A stretch of 9,053 nt of DNA. It comes from Dehalococcoidales bacterium (lineage in GTDB: Bacteria; Chloroflexota; Dehalococcoidia; Dehalococcoidales; Fen-1064). This document shows positions 1 through 4,867 of the stretch, one piece after another. The notes beneath the pieces were generated by a model. That model was not told the DNA's origin. It did no database searches and saw nothing but the letters and a program-made list of their open reading frames with translations. Within the stretch, counting starts at the first letter, position 1; each line of letters opens with the position of its first letter. The DNA is taken from contig DAOUVG010000040.1 of NCBI GenBank assembly GCA_030667735.1, positions 1 through 9,053 of the forward strand, in the 5' to 3' direction. A program made the translations under genes and the position numbers.

Positions 1-1
1 T

Positions 2-31
2 GAAAAAAAGGTTATTGAAGAAGTTGATTAG
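2..31 (+). CDS. Possible C-terminal tail of a gene entering from the left
   Basis: Reading from base 2, the frame gives EKKVIEEVD and then a TAG stop at 29-31. The short peptide is charged and helical, as protein C-termini often are, and a terminator-like hairpin follows 21 bases later on the same strand. Only nine codons are visible, so the product cannot be named, and the frame could be open by chance. The TAG stop agrees with the other genes in the window. Confidence 0.3.
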   Translation, partial: EKKVIEEVD

Positions 32-52
32 CTATTTATTAGTTAAAATGAT

Positions 53-87
53 AAAGCCCCCGAATTCCTTAAAATATCGAAGGCTTT
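53..87. terminator. Bidirectional terminator-like hairpin
   Basis: Bases 53-63 and 77-87 can pair over 11 positions around a 13-base AT-rich loop. On the minus strand, downstream of the tRNA-fMet 3' end, all 11 pairs form (two are G-U), but the following tail is only ATCATTTT. On the plus strand the two G-U positions become mismatches, but the stem runs directly into five Ts (85-89). It could therefore end both the tRNA transcript and the gene entering from the left. Confidence 0.5.
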
Positions 88-100
88 TTAGCTTCAATTT

Positions 101-175
101 TGGTAGCGGGGGTTGGATTCGAACCAACGACCTTCGGGTTATGAGCCCGACGAGCTTCCACTGCTCCACCCCGCG
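101..175 (-). tRNA. Initiator tRNA-fMet, anticodon CAT
   Basis: The minus strand folds as a complete cloverleaf with an encoded 3' CCA (101-103). The anticodon CAT is read at 141-143. Features specific to bacterial initiators are visible: position 1 is C facing T72, so the terminal acceptor pair is missing, and three consecutive G-C pairs close the anticodon loop (TCGGG/CCCGA). The T loop is TTCGAAT and the D loop is short (7 bases), which gives 75 rather than the common 77 nucleotides. The 5' end lies 10 bases below a near-consensus promoter, so this is probably a single-gene transcript. Confidence 0.97.
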
Positions 176-185
176 ATGTACCTAA

Positions 186-214
186 AGTATAACCCCTGCC
201 AGATAGAGTGTCAA
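186..214 (-). promoter_or_regulatory. Sigma-70 promoter of tRNA-fMet
   Basis: On the minus strand there is a perfect -35 box TTGACA (209-214), a 17-base spacer, and a -10 box TATACT (186-191). This is one mismatch in twelve from consensus at optimal spacing. Transcription would begin near 179, leaving about four bases before the mature tRNA 5' end at 175. The strength suits a stable-RNA gene. Confidence 0.8.
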
Positions 215-305
215 GGCTGTGTACTCATCCCGGCACCTGGGAGCACTGAGTGCGTCATCCGGGCTGACCGATGTCTGCTTCACCGCAATGACACGAAGAA
301 TGGTA

Positions 306-335
306 TGGACATTTACCCCTGAAACGTAATATAAT
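306..335 (+). promoter_or_regulatory. Sigma-70 promoter for the radical SAM gene
   Basis: TGGACA (306-311), an 18-base spacer and a perfect TATAAT (330-335) form a strong plus-strand promoter. Predicted initiation near 342 leaves a leader of about 105 bases before the start codon at 448. No gene lies between it and the radical SAM gene. Together with the minus-strand tRNA promoter it makes 176-447 a divergent regulatory region. Confidence 0.65.
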
Positions 336-406
336 TTGGTGGCTGCGGGACTAGATAACCGCACACAACAAGGAACAACTGTATCGACACCGACCCTCAC
401 CTCAGA

Positions 407-428
407 GAGAGGGCCTCTCAATAGAGAG
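407..428 (+). promoter_or_regulatory. Small alternative hairpins in the radical SAM leader
   Basis: The segment CTCTC at 415-419 can pair either with GAGAG at 407-411 (loop GGC) or with GAGAG at 424-428 (loop AATA), so the two hairpins exclude each other. The second ends seven bases before the ribosome binding site TAAGGAG (435-441). The stems have only five pairs, so a switching role is speculative. Confidence 0.2.
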
Positions 429-447
429 ATCCCTTAAGGAGAATAAT

Positions 448-2001
448 ATGAAGATACTTTTTGTATACCCGCAGTATCCGGATACCTTCTGGAGCTTCAA
501 GCACGCTCTGAAATTCGCGGCCAAGAAAGCGGCCCACCCACCCCTGGGGCTGTTGACAGTGGCTGCAATGCTGCCGGAGGAATGGGAAAAGAAACTGGTA
601 GACATGAACGTCACCTCGCTCAAGGACAGCGATATCCAATGGGCTGACTACGTGTTCATGAGCGCTATGGTTGTTCAGAGAGACTCCGCCAAGGAGGCCA
701 TCGCCAGATGCAGGGACCTCGGCACCAGGGTTGTCGCCGGCGGCCCGCTGTTCACCAGCGAATACGAAGAGTATGATGAGGTTGACCACCTGGTGCTTGA
801 TGAGGCCGAAATTACCCTGCCACCGTTCCTTGACGACCTGGAAAAGGGATGCCCACAGCACATCTACACGTCGACGGAGAGGCCTGACCTGAGCTTGACG
901 CCCATCCCGATGTGGTCACTCATTAACATGGATAAGTACTCGTCGATGAATATCCAGTACTCGCGGGGCTGCCCGTTCGACTGCGAGTTCTGCAATATTG
1001 TAATACTTAACGGCCACAAACCGCGCACCAAGAGCAAGGAGCAGATACTGGCAGAGATGGAGTCCCTGTATAGCCAGGGATGCCGCAGCAGTCTTTTCAT
1101 CGTCGATGACAACTTTATAGGGAACAAGAAGAAGCTCAAGGCAGAAATCCTCCCGGCAATAATCGAATGGTCCAAAGCGCGGAAGTACCCCTTCCCACTG
1201 TTCACTGAAGCCTCGATAAACATGGCCGATGACGAGCAGCTTATGCAGCTAATGGCCGAAGCGGGGTTCAACCGGGTATTCGTTGGTATTGAAACGCCCA
1301 ATGAAGAGAGCCTGGCGGAATGCAACAAGTTCACCAACAAGAACCGGGATCTGGTAGCTTCCGTGAAAAAGATACAGTCCTTCGGGATGGAGGTGCAGGG
1401 AGGCTTCATCGTCGGCTTTGACAACGACCCGCTATCCATCTTCCGCAGCCAGATAGACTTCATCCAGAACAGCGGAATCGTCACTGCCATGGTCGGCCTG
1501 CTCAACGCCCCACGCGGTACGAGGTTGTACCAGCGGCTCCACAAGGAGAACCGCCTGCTGAAAGACAGCACCGGTGACAATACCGGTTGCTCCATTAACT
1601 TCATACCCAGGATGCCCTACGAGACCCTGATTAACGGCTACAAGCATATCATGAGTACCATCTACTCACCCAAGCAATATTACGAACGAATAAGGACATT
1701 CCTCAAGGAATACAAACCCTACCAGACTAAAAGAGCCACCAATATCCGCTTATACTATGTCTGGGCATTCATCAAGTTAGTCTGGGTCCTAGGCGTCATG
1801 GAGAAGGGGAGGAGGTACTTCTGGAAGTTCTTCATCTCCACCCTGCTCAAACGCCCGCGTCTCTTTCCAATGTCAATGCTCTTGTCTGTGTACGGGATAC
1901 ACTTCCGCAGGGTCATGAAGAAGCTGGAAAAAATGCCCTCTCCGGATGTGCCGGGTAACCTTGAGGTAGCGCCGAACCTGGTCAACATCGACAGGACCTA
2001 G
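448..2001 (+). CDS. Cobalamin-binding-type radical SAM protein with DUF4070-like C-terminus
   Basis: The 517-residue product has three parts. Residues 1-140 form a Rossmann-like cobalamin-binding-type domain beginning MKILFVYPQYPDTFW; the VAGGP turn near 96-100 and the DEAE segment near 118-121 take the place of the usual GGP and GEGE elements. Residues 165-370 are the radical SAM barrel, with cluster cysteines C175, C179 and C182 (CPFDCEFC, the CxxxCxxC motif), a VDDNF strand near 219-223 and a GIETPNE strand near 280-286. The C-terminal portion (about 390-517) is aromatic, basic and partly hydrophobic, like DUF4070, and could lie on the membrane. The family includes the hopanoid methylases HpnP and HpnR, but the substrate cannot be read here. 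The start is set by TAAGGAG six bases upstream of ATG. The gene has its own promoter and appears monocistronic. The classical DxHxxG cobalamin motif is absent, as in many class B enzymes. Confidence 0.9.
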   Translation: MKILFVYPQYPDTFWSFKHALKFAAKKAAHPPLGLLTVAAMLPEEWEKKLVDMNVTSLKDSDIQWADYVFMSAMVVQRDSAKEAIARCRDLGTRVVAGGPLFTSEYEEYDEVDHLVLDEAEITLPPFLDDLEKGCPQHIYTSTERPDLSLTPIPMWSLINMDKYSSMNIQYSRGCPFDCEFCNIVILNGHKPRTKSKEQILAEMESLYSQGCRSSLFIVDDNFIGNKKKLKAEILPAIIEWSKARKYPFPLFTEASINMADDEQLMQLMAEAGFNRVFVGIETPNEESLAECNKFTNKNRDLVASVKKIQSFGMEVQGGFIVGFDNDPLSIFRSQIDFIQNSGIVTAMVGLLNAPRGTRLYQRLHKENRLLKDSTGDNTGCSINFIPRMPYETLINGYKHIMSTIYSPKQYYERIRTFLKEYKPYQTKRATNIRLYYVWAFIKLVWVLGVMEKGRRYFWKFFISTLLKRPRLFPMSMLLSVYGIHFRRVMKKLEKMPSPDVPGNLEVAPNLVNIDRT

Positions 2002-2025
2002 GACTCACAGATTTCTATAGGCTTT

Positions 2026-2048
2026 ACCAGCCATGATATGGTTCTGGT
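2026..2048 (+). terminator. Hairpin after the radical SAM gene, weak terminator candidate
   Basis: ACCAGCCAT (2026-2034) pairs with ATGG plus CTGGT (2038-2041 and 2044-2048) around a GAT loop, with a two-base TT bulge, giving nine pairs. It starts 25 bases after the TAG stop. No U-run follows, so factor-independent termination would be inefficient. It may instead protect the mRNA 3' end. Confidence 0.35.
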
Positions 2049-2084
2049 GTACTATATTCACTAAATCCGGAAGTTGGTTTTCTT

Positions 2085-2113
2085 TTGCGTTATGTCAAAA
2101 GTTGTGCTAGAAT
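2085..2113 (+). promoter_or_regulatory. xerC: Probable promoter of the xerC unit
   Basis: TTGCGT (2085-2090), a 17-base spacer and TAGAAT (2108-2113) fit a sigma-70 promoter with a good -10 box and a half-conserved -35 box. Initiation near 2120 would give a leader of about 40 bases before the xerC start at 2160. It sits past the hairpin that follows the radical SAM gene. Confidence 0.5.
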
Positions 2114-2159
2114 GAGCCGTATTGTCGCAGACCTGCTGGGGTCTATGTAGAGGAGTTAG

Positions 2160-3068
2160 GTGAGAGAAGAGATAGACAGGTTCCTGACGTACCTCACCAC
2201 AGAAAGAGGCTTTTCCGACAACACGGTAGCCGCCTACAGGAACGACCTTTACCAGTTGGCCCGGTTTATCGAGGAGGAGTCCAGTAAACAGGGCCTGGTG
2301 CCTTCCTGGACGAACTTTGGCCGGCAGGGGATGCTGGCACACCTCCTTTCTCTACAGGAGCGTCAGTATGCCGAAACCACCCGTGCCCGGAAGGTTGCCG
2401 CGGCAAGGTCTTTCTTCAAGTTCCTGGTAGCCGAGGGCACCATTAAAGAAGACCCGACACGAAACATGGAGTCCTTCAACGTGGGGAGGTCTTTGCCCAG
2501 GCCAATCTCGGTTAGCCAGGTGTACGCCCTGCTGGAACAACCGACCAAGAAGTCCACACCGGAAGCAGGAAGGGACTCGGCAATGCTGCAACTCCTTTAT
2601 GCCAGCGGCATGAGAGTTAGTGAACTGGTTTCTTTGAATCTGGAAGATGTCAATACCGGCAGTGGCGACGTCCGATGCTTTGGTAAAGGACACAAAGAGC
2701 GCATCATCCCGATACATGAGAGGGCGGCTTCGGCGGTAGAGGAATATGTTCGTGAAGCCCGTCCTCACATGCTAAGGCGTGATGATGAACGTGCTCTGTT
2801 CCTGAACCACCGCGGCGAGCGACTTACCAGGCAGGGTTTCTGGCAAATACTGAAGCAATACGCCAAGGCAGCCGGTCTGGCAGGTGAGGTTACACCGCAC
2901 ACGTTGAGACACAGCTTCGCCACTCACATGCTCAGCGGCGGCGCAGACCTCAGGGCCGTCCAGGAGTTGCTGGGGCATGCCAATATCTCCACCACCCAGG
3001 TATACACCCATCTTACTACGGAACATGTCCGGCGGTCCTACGAGAAATCCCACCCCAGGGCCAAGTAG
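2160..3068 (+). CDS. xerC: Tyrosine recombinase XerC/XerD
   Basis: This is a 302-residue tyrosine recombinase of the length typical for Xer proteins, which resolve chromosome dimers at dif in the septum-proximal DNA. The N-terminal SAM-like core-binding domain spans about residues 1-90 (IDRFLTYLTTERGFSDNTVAAY), and the catalytic domain about 110-295. The full active site is visible: R152 (ASGMRVSEL), K176 (GKGHKER), H247 and R250 (PHTLRHSFATH), H273 (LGHANISTTQ) and nucleophile Y282 (QVYTH). The start is GTG, four bases after GAGGAG; no ATG lies closer to the family's usual N-terminus. It leads a likely operon with the small membrane protein 21 bases later and then pcm. XerC and XerD cannot be told apart from one protein; if the genome has a single copy, it does both jobs. 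It belongs to the housekeeping type rather than phage integrases, which usually carry an extra N-terminal arm-binding domain. Confidence 0.9.
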   Translation: MREEIDRFLTYLTTERGFSDNTVAAYRNDLYQLARFIEEESSKQGLVPSWTNFGRQGMLAHLLSLQERQYAETTRARKVAAARSFFKFLVAEGTIKEDPTRNMESFNVGRSLPRPISVSQVYALLEQPTKKSTPEAGRDSAMLQLLYASGMRVSELVSLNLEDVNTGSGDVRCFGKGHKERIIPIHERAASAVEEYVREARPHMLRRDDERALFLNHRGERLTRQGFWQILKQYAKAAGLAGEVTPHTLRHSFATHMLSGGADLRAVQELLGHANISTTQVYTHLTTEHVRRSYEKSHPRAK

Positions 3069-3089
3069 TCTACAGGAGGAAGCCATCAG

Positions 3090-3368
3090 ATGCCCGGCAA
3101 GCCAAGAAGCAAACGAGGCAGACAACCCCAGAGCAGAAAGGCTAAGAGTCGGCAGCGACAGGTCGCTACCCAGGTATCGGCAGCCGTTGCATCCCCCAGG
3201 CAGGTTTCTCAGCAGTATGTAACCTCTCCGGTGGCAGGAATGCCACGGCCCACGGCATCACCTTCACCGATACAGCATACCTACATAACTGCCGAGCTTC
3301 GGACCATTGGCATCCTGGCTGTCATAATACTTGGCACACTCTTCATGCTTTATGCGGTTCTTACCTAG
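3090..3368 (+). CDS. Small basic tail-anchored membrane protein
   Basis: The 92-residue product has three zones. Residues 1-24 are rich in Lys, Arg, Gln and Ser. Residues 25-62 are a low-complexity Pro, Ser, Gln, Val and Ala segment. Residues 72-92 form one hydrophobic helix (RTIGILAVIILG...) that reaches the C-terminus. The basic N-terminus should stay in the cytoplasm, making this a tail-anchored protein with almost no external part. No catalytic motif is visible and I do not recognise a named family, though similar short proteins occur in Chloroflexota. AGGAGG ten bases before the ATG gives a good ribosome binding site. It sits 21 bases after xerC and 22 bases before pcm, so it is probably cotranscribed with both. 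The positive region could bind nucleic acid or lipid head groups, but that is a guess. Confidence 0.75.
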   Translation: MPGKPRSKRGRQPQSRKAKSRQRQVATQVSAAVASPRQVSQQYVTSPVAGMPRPTASPSPIQHTYITAELRTIGILAVIILGTLFMLYAVLT

Positions 3369-3390
3369 CTCTTTCCCGGTGAGACCCACT

Positions 3391-4038
3391 ATGGACTTTG
3401 AAAAGGCGAGGGTACGGTTGGTCGAGCACCTCGCCAGGGAAATCAAGGACAAGCGCGTACTGGCAGCAATGGCACACGTGCCCAGGGAGCGCTTTGTCCC
3501 ACCTGAGAGTACACTCCTGGCCTACGAAGACCGTCCACTACCGATAGCCCTGGACCAGACAATATCACAGCCCTATATCGTGGCCCTGATGACACAAGGA
3601 CTGGAGCTTACCGGCAGCGAGAGAGTGCTCGAAGTCGGTACGGGCAGTGGCTACCAGTCGGCGATTCTCGCTGAGCTATGCCGGTTGGTGGTGACAACCG
3701 AACGCCTGCCGGTCCTGTCCGAAACCGCCGGAAAGGCACTAGATAACCTGGGGTATAACAATATTGAACTGCACCTTGCCGAGGAGACCCTCGGCTGGAA
3801 GAATAGAGCGCCGTACGATGCGATAATAGCCACCGCGGCTGCCCCCTCCGTCCCCGACGAGTTGCTGGCGCAACTGGCAATCGGCGGGCGTCTGGTAATA
3901 CCGGTGGGCTCACGCTACCTTCAGGAGCTATGTAAGATTACCAGGCGCAAAGACGGGAACGTGGTCGAGAATCTTGGGGCCTGCCGATTCGTATCCCTTA
4001 TCGGCAAAGGTGCCTGGCCGGAGGAGCCGGAATTCTAG
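3391..4038 (+). CDS. pcm: Protein-L-isoaspartate O-methyltransferase
   Basis: The 215-residue cytoplasmic enzyme uses S-adenosylmethionine to methylate abnormal L-isoaspartyl residues and so repair aged proteins. Visible family marks are the substrate-site segment DQTISQPYIVALM (residues 55-67), SAM-binding motif I VLEVGTGSGYQ (79-89), PYDAIIATAAAPSVP (141-155), and GGRLVIPVG (165-173). The frame is open from 3331, but homology begins at the ATG at 3391, which has GGTGAG seven bases upstream; the extra 20 residues (MAHSSCFMRF...) overlap the preceding gene and are not family-like. The loop after motif II, usually with a GDG turn, reads HLAEETLGW here, so the normally conserved Asp is absent. 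It is the last gene of the xerC unit, followed by a hairpin over its stop codon. Confidence 0.9.
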   Translation: MDFEKARVRLVEHLAREIKDKRVLAAMAHVPRERFVPPESTLLAYEDRPLPIALDQTISQPYIVALMTQGLELTGSERVLEVGTGSGYQSAILAELCRLVVTTERLPVLSETAGKALDNLGYNNIELHLAEETLGWKNRAPYDAIIATAAAPSVPDELLAQLAIGGRLVIPVGSRYLQELCKITRRKDGNVVENLGACRFVSLIGKGAWPEEPEF

Positions 4039-4057
4039 CACAGGACGTTCTGTGCTA
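4036..4057 (+). terminator. Hairpin over the pcm stop codon
   Basis: TAGCACAG (4036-4043) and CTGTGCTA (4050-4057) form a perfect eight-pair stem with a six-base loop. The stem begins at the TAG stop of pcm. It is followed by mixed sequence with only a short CTTTT at 4072-4076, so it is at best a weak intrinsic terminator and may serve as an mRNA 3' stabiliser. Confidence 0.4.
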
Positions 4058-4100
4058 ACGCACTTATTACGCTTTTGAAGAACTTGAAGGAGGAACAATG

Positions 4101-4646
4101 ATGGAAGTACTGGATGCTATCAAGACGAGGAGAAGTATTCGTCGGTACAAGGACACTCCGGTGGACGATAATACTCTGGAGGCTGTTCTCGAAGCAGCCC
4201 GGTGGGCGCCATCCTGGGCCAACACCCAGTGCTCGCGCTTCGTTGTCGTGCGGGATAACGATATCAAGGCCAGACTTGCCGACACGCTGAGCGCAAACAA
4301 CCCGGCTACGGAGGCTGTCCGGAGTGCGCCTCTGACAGTCGTCGCTTGCGCCGAACTGGCGAAGGCAGGCTGCTACCGGGGAGAGGCCACCACTGACAAG
4401 GGCGACTGGTTCATGTTCGATGTTGGGCTGGCGATGCAGAACCTGGTACTGGCTGCCCACGCTCTCGGGCTGGGGACAGTGCATATCGGTGCATTCGATG
4501 CCGGCAAGGCAGCCGAGGTAATTAGCGTCCCGGACGGCTATTGTGTGGTTGAGATGACGCCTCTCGGTTACCCGGACCATGAAGCCAAAACTCCACCCAG
4601 AAAGGAACTCTCCGAAATCGTTTCCTATGACAAATTCGGGGGCTAG
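4101..4646 (+). CDS. Nitroreductase family FMN oxidoreductase
   Basis: The 181-residue protein belongs to the short nitroreductase family, FMN-dependent homodimers that reduce nitro groups, quinones or related acceptors with NAD(P)H. Evidence includes the FMN-phosphate motif RRSIRRY (residues 10-16), AARWAPSWANTQ (32-43) in the place of the usual AAxxAPSxxNxQPW, the central helix GLAMQNLVLAAHALGLGT (109-126), and a C-terminal MTPLGYPDHEAKTPPRK segment (152-168). The usual Pro-Trp after the Gln is Cys-Ser here. Two adjacent ATG codons are possible at 4098 and 4101; AAGGAGG at 4087-4093 lies four bases from the first and seven from the second, so 4101 is preferred. There are 62 bases and a hairpin between pcm and this gene, with no clear promoter. 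The substrate cannot be deduced, and an azo-, quinone- or enoate-type activity is equally possible. Confidence 0.88.
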   Translation: MEVLDAIKTRRSIRRYKDTPVDDNTLEAVLEAARWAPSWANTQCSRFVVVRDNDIKARLADTLSANNPATEAVRSAPLTVVACAELAKAGCYRGEATTDKGDWFMFDVGLAMQNLVLAAHALGLGTVHIGAFDAGKAAEVISVPDGYCVVEMTPLGYPDHEAKTPPRKELSEIVSYDKFGG

Positions 4647-4666
4647 GCAGATAGTCATAGTCTGCC
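4646..4666 (+). terminator. Hairpin after the nitroreductase gene
   Basis: GGCAGA (4646-4651) pairs with TCTGCC (4661-4666) around a nine-base loop, starting on the last base of the TAG stop. No T-run follows, so it is a weak terminator or 3'-end stabiliser. Confidence 0.3.
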
Positions 4667-4674
4667 GTTAAGCT

Positions 4675-4716
4675 TACCGGGTGTACATAACACTCGTTGG
4701 TAATACCGGGTTAACC
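4675..4716. repeat. TACCGGGT direct repeats with a GGTTAACC palindrome
   Basis: TACCGGGT occurs at 4675-4682 and 4704-4711, 29 bases apart start to start (nearly three helical turns). The second copy runs into the perfect palindrome GGTTAACC (4709-4716), and GGTAATACC sits at 4699-4707. Between the repeats is the imperfect dyad GTGT-ACATA-ACAC (4681-4693). The arrangement could be an operator for the downstream flavoenzyme gene, but no regulator or clear promoter is visible. Confidence 0.25.
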
Positions 4717-4738
4717 TGATGTGGCCAGTATCAAGGAC

Positions 4739-4852
4739 TCACTCAGGCAGCATCGGAGCGGGCTTGAGCACCAGTCGGACCATGTCACCGCTAAAGGTAG
4801 CGGAATCTGCTCCGGTGGGTATCCGGTGGTCGCAGGTAAGGCTGCAATTCAT
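4739..4852 (-). pseudogene. C-terminal remnant of a 2-oxo-acid dehydrogenase E2 acyltransferase
   Basis: The minus strand from 4852 down to the TGA stop at 4739-4741 reads MNCSLTCDHRIPTGADSATF and continues SGDMVRLVLKPAPMLPE. This matches the extreme C-terminus of dihydrolipoamide acyltransferases: a hydrophobic strand, the DHRxxDG active-site motif, a GAxxAxF helix start, then an amphipathic helix ending with Pro and Leu. The His of DHR is kept, but the Asp of the DG pair is Thr. The match stops at about 4852; the next bases upstream in this frame belong to the ribosome binding site and start of the plus-strand flavoenzyme. The piece therefore lacks the lipoyl, subunit-binding and most of the catalytic domain, and cannot be functional. 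It looks like a rearrangement scar. The frame has stayed open over 37 codons, which suggests recent truncation or chance. Confidence 0.6.
4751..4817. other. Long inverted repeat enclosing a second hairpin
   Basis: Bases 4751-4762 can pair with 4806-4817 over 12 positions, three of them G-U in the plus-strand RNA. They enclose a perfect six-pair hairpin CCGCTA-AAGG-TAGCGG (4788-4803). It lies 51 to 117 bases before the flavoenzyme start and could fold in its leader. It coincides with the E2 remnant, so the pairing may be incidental. It matches no riboswitch class I know. Confidence 0.2.
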
Positions 4853-4867
4853 TGAAGGAGTATATCC

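Noticed and set aside
864..1604. Long minus-strand frame inside the radical SAM gene, and similar ones at 4035-4658, 5441-6208 and 6205-6813
   Set aside because: Each is the complement of a clearly conserved plus-strand gene and has no recognisable motif.
3331..3390. Upstream ATG extension of pcm
   Set aside because: It overlaps the preceding gene by 38 bases, adds residues unlike the family, and the internal ATG at 3391 has a well-placed ribosome binding site.
4699..4725. GGTAATACC followed by AACCTGATGTGG, resembling parts of the TPP riboswitch
   Set aside because: The two blocks are in the reverse order from a TPP riboswitch, and the obligatory CTGAGA element is absent. The likeness is coincidental.
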